A DNA stretch of 64,000 nucleotides from contig JAEUNZ010000001.1 of assembly GCA_016790965.1 (NCBI GenBank), positions 1 through 64,000 of the forward strand. The letters run 5' to 3'. The notes beneath the pieces were generated by a model that saw nothing but the letters and a program-made list of their open reading frames with translations, was not told the origin of the DNA and made no database searches. The stretch is from SSSZ01 sp016790965. GTDB taxonomy: Bacteria; Pseudomonadota; Gammaproteobacteria; Burkholderiales; Rhodocyclaceae. This document shows, piece after piece, positions 35,741-43,355 of the stretch (position 1 is its first letter; each line of letters begins with the position of its first letter). The position numbers were made by a program, and so were the translations under genes.

Positions 35741-36800
35741 CGTGCCTCCATTCCACGCTCACCCGGTCGCCGATTTCGTGAAAGCGCGCCTTGCCCGGGG
35801 CGGCGTTGGTGGTCAGGGCGTCCAGGGTGACGCCGTTGTCGAGCTGCACCTTGTATACCGTCACGTCGCCGAGGTAGAGATACTCCCGCACCGTGCCCAC
35901 GAAATGGTTCTTCAGTGCGGCCTGCTCGGTGCGGTGGGAAACCCGCAGGTGCTCCGGCCGCAGGGCCAGGGCGCCGCGGCTGCCGGCGGCAGCCTCCGGA
36001 TGGGCCGGCGCGGCGATCTCGCCCAGGCCGGCGGCGGCCAGGCGCAGGCCGTGGAGGGTCGATTCCACCACCGCCGCGTCGATCAGGTTGATGGTGCCGA
36101 TGAAGTCCGCCACGAAGCGGTTCTTCGGTGCCGAATAGAGCACCTCCGGCACGTCCAGTTGTTCCACCCGGCCGGCGTTCATGACGGCGATGCGGTGGGA
36201 GAGCGCCAGGGCCTCCTGCTGGGCGTGGGTGACGAAAACGAAGGTCACGCCGACCTCCCGCTGCAGGGCGATCAACTCCCCCTGCATGCGCTCCCGCAGT
36301 TTGGCGTCCAGAGCCCCCAGGGGTTCGTCGAGCAGCAGCAGGCGCGGCTTGTTCACCAGCCCCCGGGCCAGGGCCACCCGCTGCTTCTGGCCGCCGGACA
36401 GCTCGTGGGGAAAGGCGCGGCCCTTCTCCTCCAGATGCACCAGGGCCAGGGCTTCATTCACCCGCCGCTTGATCTCGTTGTCGGACTTGCCCGCCATCTC
36501 GAGGGGAAAGGCGATATTGCCGCTCACCGTGAGGTGTGGGAACAGCGCGAAACTCTGGAACACCGTATGCACCGGCCGCTGCTCCGGCGGAATCCCCGCC
36601 AGGGGCCGCCCGTCTAGGAAGAGCTCGCCCTCGTCCGGCGCGTCGAAGCCCGCGATCATGCGCAGGATGGTGGTCTTGCCGCAGCCGGAAGGCCCCAGGA
36701 GGGTAAAGAATTCACCGGCCTCAATATCGAGGGAAACCGCCTTCACCGCTTCGAGCTCCCCGAAGCGTCGGGTGATGTTGCGCAGTTCGAGGAGGGCCAT
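35715..36800 (-). CDS. potG: Polyamine ABC transporter ATP-binding protein
   Basis: 361 residues: Walker A GPSGCGKTTI, Q-loop FQSFALFP, signature LSGGQKQRVALARGLV, Walker B LLLLDEPLGALD and H-loop FVTHAQQEAL, followed by a TOBE domain in the last 100 residues. This is the PotA/PotG type that energises polyamine import. It is the first gene of the potGHIF order (potG-potH-potI-potF here). Confidence 0.93.
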   Translation of the reverse strand: MALLELRNITRRFGELEAVKAVSLDIEAGEFFTLLGPSGCGKTTILRMIAGFDAPDEGELFLDGRPLAGIPPEQRPVHTVFQSFALFPHLTVSGNIAFPLEMAGKSDNEIKRRVNEALALVHLEEKGRAFPHELSGGQKQRVALARGLVNKPRLLLLDEPLGALDAKLRERMQGELIALQREVGVTFVFVTHAQQEALALSHRIAVMNAGRVEQLDVPEVLYSAPKNRFVADFIGTINLIDAAVVESTLHGLRLAAAGLGEIAAPAHPEAAAGSRGALALRPEHLRVSHRTEQAALKNHFVGTVREYLYLGDVTVYKVQLDNGVTLDALTTNAAPGKARFHEIGDRVSVEWRHDAGVYLAS

Positions 36801-37055
36801 GCCTCGGGCGCCAGCTTTTTCTTTGCGATAGCTCCATTATAGATTGCTGATGCGCTTTTCCTGCACCATTGGACGCAATGGAGCCGCAGCCTTGGCCGCC
36901 CTGATCGGCACCAAACGTCGTGACGCGGGCTGCAATTCATCCACTCCGCAGTTGTGCGAGTCAAGTTGTGCAGATGCTGATCAGGTAGTCGGTCGGCTTT
37001 CTGCGCGGTGTCGGTGACCCGGAGCGCGTCGTGGCACTGACATCGCGCGGCCGAA
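36801..37055. other. Intergenic region upstream of potG, entering an IS remnant
   Basis: No gene recognised. The left part must carry the potG promoter; the right part from about 36951 is the outer end of a degraded IS256-family element. Confidence 0.5.
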
Positions 37056-37533
37056 TCAGGCGGCCATCCTCAACTGCTCCTTCTTCTGTTCCGAAAGGAA
37101 CACCATGTTCAGGTACCGGCTGTCGTTCAGCCAGGTCTCGTGGGTCTCGACACAGAGGGCCCGGATCAGCCGCAGGCACGAGGTCTCGTTCGGGAAGATG
37201 CAGACGACCCGCGTCCGGCGCTCGATCTCCTTGTTCAGACATTCGAGCATGTTCTTTCTCTTCATATGCTTGTGGTGTGCCCGGTGATGCCCCTAGATGC
37301 TCGGTCATCTCACTCTCCAGAACCTCCTGCAGCGCTTCCTTCATCATCGACTTCATCAGGTCAGGGCCGCCCGCCACCAGTCCTTCTAACGACGATAACT
37401 TCGCCTTAATCTTCCCCGCGGTCATGGTTTGCCCTCCTTAGGGGTCAAGGTCGATCTAGACAATCAACCTTTCACCATGACCACCCTTCACCGTTCCGGC
37501 AAAGAGGCATTTGCACACAATGCTGCACACTAC
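36951..37533. mobile_element. Degraded IS256-family insertion sequence
   Basis: The ends 36951-36977 and 37507-37533 are imperfect inverted repeats matching at 18 of 27 positions; both contain TGTGCA near ATGC. They enclose transposase pieces. The total of 583 bases is less than half of a normal IS256-family element (about 1.3 kb), so most of the transposase gene has been deleted. It lies between the pot operon and the solute symporter operon. Confidence 0.7.
37056..37425 (-). pseudogene. IS256-family transposase remnant
   Basis: The N-terminal part (from ATG 37425) begins MTAGKIKAKLSSLEGLV and continues MMKEALQEVLESEMTEHLGA, a typical mutator-type transposase start. Within about 60 residues the reading shifts to another frame that encodes the C-terminus: NMLECLNKEIERRTRVVCIF followed by FPNETSCLRLIRALCVE and RYLNM, ending at 37056. 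The catalytic core between them is missing, so the gene has an internal deletion and a frame change and cannot be active. Confidence 0.8.
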
Positions 37534-37820
37534 CCAAATCATTCGAATCGCCAATAAATAGAAAAGGTGCCCGATACAGATAACATCAGCCACCTGTCGC
37601 GAGAATTGAATTGGTCCATAAATAGCCAATGAGCTTGAATATCAAAAATTCGTCGTCGGATAGTCAATAACTCATCAATTTTTGATCAACATATTGTTTA
37701 TTATAGCATTTATTTCAATCTGTCAGCTGGATGTAAGCTTTATCAAAAAGACTCCTCTCGGCGGCTATTGTTTTTCAAGTGCAGTACGCCGCGCACTCAA
37801 TTATTTAGGAGGAGACAAAT
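37534..37820 (+). promoter_or_regulatory. AT-rich leader of the symporter operon
   Basis: 287 bases, far richer in A and T than the neighbouring genes, between the IS remnant and the DUF4212 gene. Many TTTATT/TATTAT-like strings could serve as -10 elements (for example around 37696), but none has a convincing -35. AGGAGGAGA precedes the ATG at 37821. The base composition suggests either a strongly regulated promoter or foreign DNA brought in with the IS. Confidence 0.5.
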
Positions 37821-38075
37821 ATGGACGACAACGGCAAGGCCTATTGGTCCGCTACGCTGGGCCTACTCACCAAAATTCTGGTGATATGGTTCCTGGTGTC
37901 CTTCGGCGCTGGAATTCTTTTCGCCGATGCGTTGAATTCAATCAAGCTTGGGGGCTACCCGCTGGGTTTCTGGTTTGCCCATCAGGGATCGATCTATGTT
38001 TTCGTGGCGCTAATCTTTGTCTACGCCAAGGCCATGGGCAATATCGACCGCAAATTCGACGTCCACGAAGACTAA
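37821..38075 (+). CDS. DUF4212 sodium/solute symporter small subunit
   Basis: 84 residues with two membrane helices: YWSATLGLLTKILVIWFLVS and GFWFAHQGSIYVFVALIFVY, the DUF4212 pattern. Such proteins are encoded next to VC_2705-type solute:sodium symporters and act as a small partner subunit. A strong ribosome-binding site precedes it, and the symporter gene starts 9 bases after its stop. Confidence 0.93.
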   Translation: MDDNGKAYWSATLGLLTKILVIWFLVSFGAGILFADALNSIKLGGYPLGFWFAHQGSIYVFVALIFVYAKAMGNIDRKFDVHED

Positions 38076-38084
38076 GGAGCACCC

Positions 38085-39899
38085 ATGGATCTGCAAAACA
38101 TAACCTATCTGGTGGTCGGCGCGACCTTTGCGCTCTACATCGGAATCGCGATCTGGGCACGAGCCGGCAGTACTAGCGAATTCTACGTCGCCGGCGGCGG
38201 GGTGCCTCCTGTCATGAATGGCATGGCGACGGCGGCCGACTGGATGTCAGCAGCCTCTTTCATCTCCATGGCCGGCCTCATTTCCAACATGGGTTACGGC
38301 GGCGGCCTGTTTCTCATGGGATGGACGGGTGGCTACGTTCTGTTGGCCATGCTCTTGGCGCCCTACCTGCGCAAGTTCGGGAAGTTCACGGTGCCTCAGT
38401 TCATCGGCGACCGCTTCTACTCCAAGAGTGCGTCAACGGTGGCGGTGCTTTGCCTGCTGACGGCGTCCATCACCTACATCATCGGCCAGATGACCGGTGT
38501 CGGCGTGGCGTTCTCCCGCTTCCTGGGCGTCAGCAACGAGGTCGGCATCTACGTCGGTATGGGCATCGTGTTCATGTACGCCGTGTTCGGCGGCATGAAG
38601 GGCATCACGTACACCCAGGTGGCCCAGTACATCGTGCTGATCCTGGCCTACACCATCCCGGCGATCTTCATCAGCCTGCAGCTGACTGGCAACCCCATCC
38701 CGCAGTTGGGACTGGGTTCCGACATGGTCGGCACCGATGTGTCTCTCCTCGCCAGGTTAGATGAGGTGGTCACCGACCTGGGCTTTGGCAAGTACACGAC
38801 GACGACGGCAGGCAGCACGCTGAACATGTTCGTCTACACCCTGTCGCTGATGATCGGTACCGCCGGCCTGCCGCACGTGATCATGCGCTTCTTCACCGTG
38901 CCCAAGGTTGCCGACGCGCGCATCTCCGCCGGTTGGGCCCTGGTGTTCATCGCCATTCTCTACACGACGGCCCCCGCAGTGGCTGCCATGGCCAAGATGA
39001 ATCTGATCCGCACCGTGACTCCGGGCGTGGTGATGAAGGGCGTCGACCCTTACAGCGCCGATGCCCAGATCAAGGCGGACGAGCGTCCTGACTGGATGAA
39101 GCGCTGGGAAAAGACAGGCCTGCTCAAGTTCGAAGACAAGAACGGTGATGGCCGCATCCAGTACTACAACGACAAGACCAAGAACGAAGACGTCAAGAAG
39201 AAGGCTGAAGCCGCGGGCTGGAAGGGCAACGAACTGACGGTCAACGCCGACATCATCGTGCTCGCCAATCCGGAAATCGCGCTCCTGCCGAACTGGGTGA
39301 TCGCCCTGGTGGCCGCCGGCGGTCTCGCCGCTGCGCTGTCCACTGCTGCCGGTCTGCTCATGGCCATCTCCGCGGCGGTCTCCCACGATCTGGTGAAGGG
39401 TATCTTCAAGCCCGACATCAGCGAAAAGGGCGAGCTGATGGCGGGCAAGATCTCCATGGCCGTTGCTATCGTCGTTGCAGGCTATCTAGGTCTCAATCCG
39501 CCAGGCTTCGCGGCCGGAACGGTCGCCTTGGCCTTCGGGATCGCCGCGAGTTCGCTCTTTCCGGCCATCATGATGGGCATCTTCAGCAAGAAGATGAACA
39601 AGGAAGGCGCCATTGCCGGCATGCTGTCCGGCCTGGCCGTCACCTTGTTCTACGTCTTCGCGCATAAAGGCATCTTCTTCATCAAGGGTACCGATTATCT
39701 GGACGTGATCGGTGGCGCCAACAGCTTCTTCGGCATCACTCCGGAAGCCTTCGGCGCCGTCGGCGCACTCCTCAACTTCATCGTCGCCTTCGTGGTGGAC
39801 AAGATGACCAAGGAGCCGCCCGAGCATATCCAGCACCTCGTCGAAAGCGTTCGCGTACCCCGTGGCGCCAAGGCAGTGGATGGCTCGCACGCCCACTGA
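38085..39899 (+). CDS. Sodium:solute symporter (VC_2705 subfamily, acetate/organic-acid type)
   Basis: 604 residues with about thirteen membrane helices, of the solute:sodium symporter family close to ActP-type acetate permeases. The signature region EFYVAGGGVPPVMNGMATAA and the block MGYGGGLFLMGWTGGY are visible. Between membrane segments there is a long hydrophilic insertion (about residues 325-400), and inside it DKNGDGRIQYYN reads like an EF-hand calcium loop (D at 1, N at 3, D at 5, G at 6, I at 8) but with N in place of the usual acidic residue 12. The substrate is probably a short organic acid; this is inferred from the family. Confidence 0.92.
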   Translation: MDLQNITYLVVGATFALYIGIAIWARAGSTSEFYVAGGGVPPVMNGMATAADWMSAASFISMAGLISNMGYGGGLFLMGWTGGYVLLAMLLAPYLRKFGKFTVPQFIGDRFYSKSASTVAVLCLLTASITYIIGQMTGVGVAFSRFLGVSNEVGIYVGMGIVFMYAVFGGMKGITYTQVAQYIVLILAYTIPAIFISLQLTGNPIPQLGLGSDMVGTDVSLLARLDEVVTDLGFGKYTTTTAGSTLNMFVYTLSLMIGTAGLPHVIMRFFTVPKVADARISAGWALVFIAILYTTAPAVAAMAKMNLIRTVTPGVVMKGVDPYSADAQIKADERPDWMKRWEKTGLLKFEDKNGDGRIQYYNDKTKNEDVKKKAEAAGWKGNELTVNADIIVLANPEIALLPNWVIALVAAGGLAAALSTAAGLLMAISAAVSHDLVKGIFKPDISEKGELMAGKISMAVAIVVAGYLGLNPPGFAAGTVALAFGIAASSLFPAIMMGIFSKKMNKEGAIAGMLSGLAVTLFYVFAHKGIFFIKGTDYLDVIGGANSFFGITPEAFGAVGALLNFIVAFVVDKMTKEPPEHIQHLVESVRVPRGAKAVDGSHAH

Positions 39900-39907
39900 G
39901 CGAGTGT

Positions 39908-39933
39908 CGCCGGGCGGCCTTTGCCGCCCGGCG
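39908..39933 (+). terminator. Strong hairpin after the symporter gene
   Basis: CGCCGGGCGGC and GCCGCCCGGCG form a perfect eleven-pair stem with a CTTT loop, eight bases after the stop codon. No U-tract follows. It may end or stabilise the symporter message before the small membrane protein gene at 40000. Confidence 0.55.
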
Positions 39934-39999
39934 TGTGGCCCATCCCCTGTGAATAACCCAAAGCTCATTGCCGCCGTTGGCGGCTCCCGGGAGCATTAG

Positions 40000-40365
40000 A
40001 TGGCTTTTGATATCAATACCGCAATGACCTGGATTCTTTTCCTGGCGCTCTTTCCCATGGCCTTTTTCTGGTTGAGGCGGGCTTGGCGCATCATCGTCCG
40101 TCGCAATTTTTCTGAGGTGGCCTTGAAGCGCGGGGTGGCACCGACCAACCCGGAGAAGTTTGCCCCTTACGCTGCTGCCCTCAACCTGGCCGCAGGAGCA
40201 GTCGCGCTCACCATGGTCGTCGCCGTAGTCGGCTACGGCCTCGCATACGAAACCTGGACGGCGATCGCGGGATCGACCCTGTGGCTCAAGTTCTTCGGGG
40301 ATTTCATTCTCGGCCGGCACGCCCACCCATCGCGACCGGAAAGCAGTTGGGCCGGACGGGCCTGA
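40000..40365 (+). CDS. Small membrane protein, unknown
   Basis: 121 residues with two membrane helices (about 9-27, ITAMTWILFLALFPMAFFWL-like, and about 58-82, ALNLAAGAVALTMVVAVVGY). A charged loop RRAWRIIVRRNFSEVALKRG lies between them. The C-terminal tail is hydrophilic. No known family was recognised. It sits between the symporter operon and an OmpR-type two-component system, so it may belong to either function. Confidence 0.65.
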   Translation: MAFDINTAMTWILFLALFPMAFFWLRRAWRIIVRRNFSEVALKRGVAPTNPEKFAPYAAALNLAAGAVALTMVVAVVGYGLAYETWTAIAGSTLWLKFFGDFILGRHAHPSRPESSWAGRA

Positions 40366-40551
40366 ACGGGCCAACGGCAGATACTCGGTGGGCGCCATTG
40401 CCGGGAAGATCGCCCCAATGCTTACGGCCCGTGCGGGGGTTCGCTTCGGTCATGTCTGCCCAGTTGTGGACAAGCGGGCATCAAGCGCTGACGCTCGTGG
40501 GGAGAGTCGAGTACCATCGTCGGTGAAATCAGGATAAGGAGCTAGGGCGCC

Positions 40552-41244
40552 TTGGCCAACCGTTTGCTCATTGTTGAAGACGATCGCGATCTGGCGCGCA
40601 ATCTGATCGAATATCTGGAGCTGCAGGGCTACGTCACCGATTTTGCCGCCGACGGTCAAACCGCGCTCCAACTCGTCGCGGCCGAGCAGTTCGATCTGGT
40701 GGTATTGGATCTCATGCTACCCGTGATCGACGGGCTTTCGGTCTGCACCAGAATCCGCCAGCAGTTGCACAGCCATGTCCCGGTGGTGATGCTGACCGCC
40801 AAGGACGAAGTCGATCTCAAGGTTGCGGCCTTGGATATCGGGGCGGACGACTACGTGGTGAAACCTGCTTCGCTACGAGAAATTGAAGCCCGCATCCGAG
40901 CCCTGATCCGGCGAACGTCGCGGGAGGTCGAGAGTGACGTCTTGATCGTGGATGATCTGCGCTTTGATACGGGAACGATGAAGATCGAGCGCGCGGGCGT
41001 TCCCATTGTCCTTCCGCCCGTGCCGATGCGCATTCTCATGTTGCTGATGAGGCGCTCGCCCAACGTCGTCCATCGCCAGGCCATCCACCGCGAAATCTGG
41101 GGCGACGAAACGGGGGATGCCCACGCCCTGATCGTCCACATGCATATGTTGCGCAATGCGGTAGACAAGTCGTTCTTCCGGCAGATCATCCACACTGTCC
41201 GAGGCTTCGGTTACCGGATTGCCTATGAACCCGAAGCCTTATGA
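40552..41244 (+). CDS. OmpR-family response regulator
   Basis: 230 residues: receiver domain with aspartates in VEDDRDLARN and the phosphorylation site in LVVLDLMLPVIDG (about residue 52), conserved lysine in DDYVVKPAS, then a winged-helix DNA-binding domain ending IIHTVRGFGYRI. The start is TTG at 40552 with GGAG upstream. The 3' end overlaps the partner kinase gene by 20 bases. Location after the symporter suggests control of solute uptake, but this is inference. Confidence 0.92.
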   Translation: MANRLLIVEDDRDLARNLIEYLELQGYVTDFAADGQTALQLVAAEQFDLVVLDLMLPVIDGLSVCTRIRQQLHSHVPVVMLTAKDEVDLKVAALDIGADDYVVKPASLREIEARIRALIRRTSREVESDVLIVDDLRFDTGTMKIERAGVPIVLPPVPMRILMLLMRRSPNVVHRQAIHREIWGDETGDAHALIVHMHMLRNAVDKSFFRQIIHTVRGFGYRIAYEPEAL

Positions 41245-42535
41245 CAGCCTGCGACGCAAGCTGGTGCTGCCTTTTGTCGCGCTCGGCTTTGCGGTCAGTT
41301 CGCTGCTGAGTCTGATCACCTTCGCCCTGGTGGCGGATCTGGAGGAGCGCGCCATCGAACGGACACTGCGTGTCCAGCTGGAATCCTTCCGCAACCGCCG
41401 CCAAGCCAATCCGGACGCATTGCCTCCCTCGGCCTCGCTTCTCCACGCCCACCCATTGCCGTCGCCCCAGTTTCCTCAGCTCAAAACCGTGCCCTTGCTC
41501 GACGATCGGATCACGCGGCTGATGGCCGAGCAACACGAATACTCGGTACTGGCTGCCCGAGTGGGTGAAGAACCGTTTGCCCTCCTCTACGACCGTTCGT
41601 ATGTCACCAGCAGCTTGCGCAAACTGGCGCTTTTTCTCGTCCTGGGCACCGGGTTGATGACGCTTCTTTCCTTCATCATCGGGAATCGCCTTGCGGGAAA
41701 GGTGGTAAAACCCATCGCCAAGTTGCTGGGCGACATCACTGCCCAGTCGAGGGGGGCAGGCCTCGATCAGGCCAGCCGTCCCCGGCTGGCCGCCGAGGAC
41801 TACCCCAACGACGACATCGGCCGGCTGGTTCGCGCCGTCGAAGCCTTCTCGCTGCGACTCTACGGCTTTGTCGAGCGGGAAGGATATTTCGCTGCCGATG
41901 TCGCCCATGAGCTGCGCACCCCAATCGCCGTCATCCGGGGTACCGCCGAGGTGCTGGTTGAATACCCGGCTTTACCCGAAGCGGTTCGCCAACGATTACA
42001 TACGATACAGCGCCAGGCGGTGCGCATGGGTCAGATACTCGAAGCCATGCTGCTGCTCGCCCGCGAAGAAGCCGAAGGAAGCGATCCCGCTTGCGCCGTC
42101 GCCGAACTCGTCGAGGATATCGCGGCGGATTTTCGGTTGTCCCTTGCCGACGGGTCGATTCGCCTCGTCTGCGAACTCGATGCTCACCCCATCCTTCCGG
42201 TCGAGCGCTCGCTGGTTTATGTCGTCGTGGCGAACCTCCTTCGGAACGCGTGCGCGCACACCCGGGAAGGGACGATAAGCCTGCGCCTCGAGGCGGATCG
42301 ACTGATCATCGAGGATACGGGTGTCGGCATACCGCAGGAGCGTTTTTCGACGCTTTTCCAGCGTCATGTCAAGGGTGAGGAAAGCGTCGGCTACGGACTC
42401 GGGCTCTCAATCGTTGCCCGCGTCACAGAACGCCTCGGCTGGCGGGTGACGATCGCCAGCGAGCCGGGCAGCGGCACTAAAGTCAGCCTGCTTTTCCACC
42501 CGGACAAATTCAACCGCCTTGATAGACCAGCTTGA
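41225..42535 (+). CDS. Sensor histidine kinase (HAMP, HisKA, HATPase)
   Basis: 436 residues from ATG 41225, inside the response regulator gene end. Membrane helices at about 12-40 and 137-160 enclose a periplasmic region of about 95 residues. A HAMP region (VVKPIAKLLGDITAQ) precedes the H-box AADVAHELRTPIAVIRGTAE (histidine at about 226) and the ATPase motifs NLLRNACAHT, EDTGVGIP and GLGLSIVARV. It converges with mscS, overlapping it by 26 bases. Confidence 0.92.
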   Translation: MNPKPYDSLRRKLVLPFVALGFAVSSLLSLITFALVADLEERAIERTLRVQLESFRNRRQANPDALPPSASLLHAHPLPSPQFPQLKTVPLLDDRITRLMAEQHEYSVLAARVGEEPFALLYDRSYVTSSLRKLALFLVLGTGLMTLLSFIIGNRLAGKVVKPIAKLLGDITAQSRGAGLDQASRPRLAAEDYPNDDIGRLVRAVEAFSLRLYGFVEREGYFAADVAHELRTPIAVIRGTAEVLVEYPALPEAVRQRLHTIQRQAVRMGQILEAMLLLAREEAEGSDPACAVAELVEDIAADFRLSLADGSIRLVCELDAHPILPVERSLVYVVVANLLRNACAHTREGTISLRLEADRLIIEDTGVGIPQERFSTLFQRHVKGEESVGYGLGLSIVARVTERLGWRVTIASEPGSGTKVSLLFHPDKFNRLDRPA

Positions 42536-43355
42536 CGTGCGGGAAGGGAATTTCGACGCCCGCCTCGTCGAAGGCCGCCTTAATTCGCGCGAGATACTCC
42601 CGGCGCACGCTCCATTGCTCCAGTGGCGCAACTTTGAAACGGCAGCGGATCACGACCGCAGAGTCAGCCCACTGCTCGACTCCGGCAACCTCCAGCGGCT
42701 CCAAGATGCGCCCCGCAAAGCTTGGATCGGTCCGTAACGTCTCTCCCACGCGCCGCATCAGCGCAACCACCTCGTCGATGCGCTCGGCGTACGCAACACC
42801 GATGTCGATGACCGCGTAGGCAAAGCCGAGGCTCATATTGGTGACGACAGTGATATTGCCGTTGGGGATGTAGTGCACATTGCCCGAGTAATCCCGCAGG
42901 CGGAGGTAACGGAGGGTCAATTCCTCGACGGTGCCGGACTTCCCGCCGGCATCAACGACGTCGCCGATGCGGAGCTGGTTTTCCAGAAGGAGGAAGAATC
43001 CCGTGAAGTAATCCTTGACCAGACTCTGCGCTCCGAATCCGACGGCAATACCGATGACCCCGGCGGCTCCTAGGATCGGGGCGACCGAAATGCCCAACTC
43101 CCCGAGGACGAGAATGGCCCCCAGCAGAGTGACTGCGACTGTCAGCACATAGCGTATGACGCGCGAAAGCGTGCGGACTCTCTGTCCGTCCTCGGTGGTT
43201 TCCTGGCGGGCGACGAGAAGCTCTCGCAACTGCGGGACGACGCGGTGGATCGTTCGGAGCGCAAGCAAGGTGAGGATGGCGATCAAGAGAATACGCCCGC
43301 CTGTAGCGACATGACCGGGAAGCCAGGCTTCCATGGTTTCGAGCAATTGGGCCAT
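42510..43355 (-). CDS. Small-conductance mechanosensitive channel MscS-type
   Basis: 281 residues from ATG 43355, which overlaps the upstream GH15 stop by one base (TGATG). Three membrane helices are followed by the pore helix region GAAGVIGIAVGFGAQSLVKDYF, then the cytoplasmic beta domain GDVVDAGGKSGTVEELTLRYL and YIPNGNITVVTNMS. MscS channels open under hypo-osmotic shock to release solutes. It ends the otsA-otsB-GH15-mscS unit, fitting a role in shedding trehalose or ions. Confidence 0.95.
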   Translation of the reverse strand: MAQLLETMEAWLPGHVATGGRILLIAILTLLALRTIHRVVPQLRELLVARQETTEDGQRVRTLSRVIRYVLTVAVTLLGAILVLGELGISVAPILGAAGVIGIAVGFGAQSLVKDYFTGFFLLLENQLRIGDVVDAGGKSGTVEELTLRYLRLRDYSGNVHYIPNGNITVVTNMSLGFAYAVIDIGVAYAERIDEVVALMRRVGETLRTDPSFAGRILEPLEVAGVEQWADSAVVIRCRFKVAPLEQWSVRREYLARIKAAFDEAGVEIPFPHVKLVYQGG

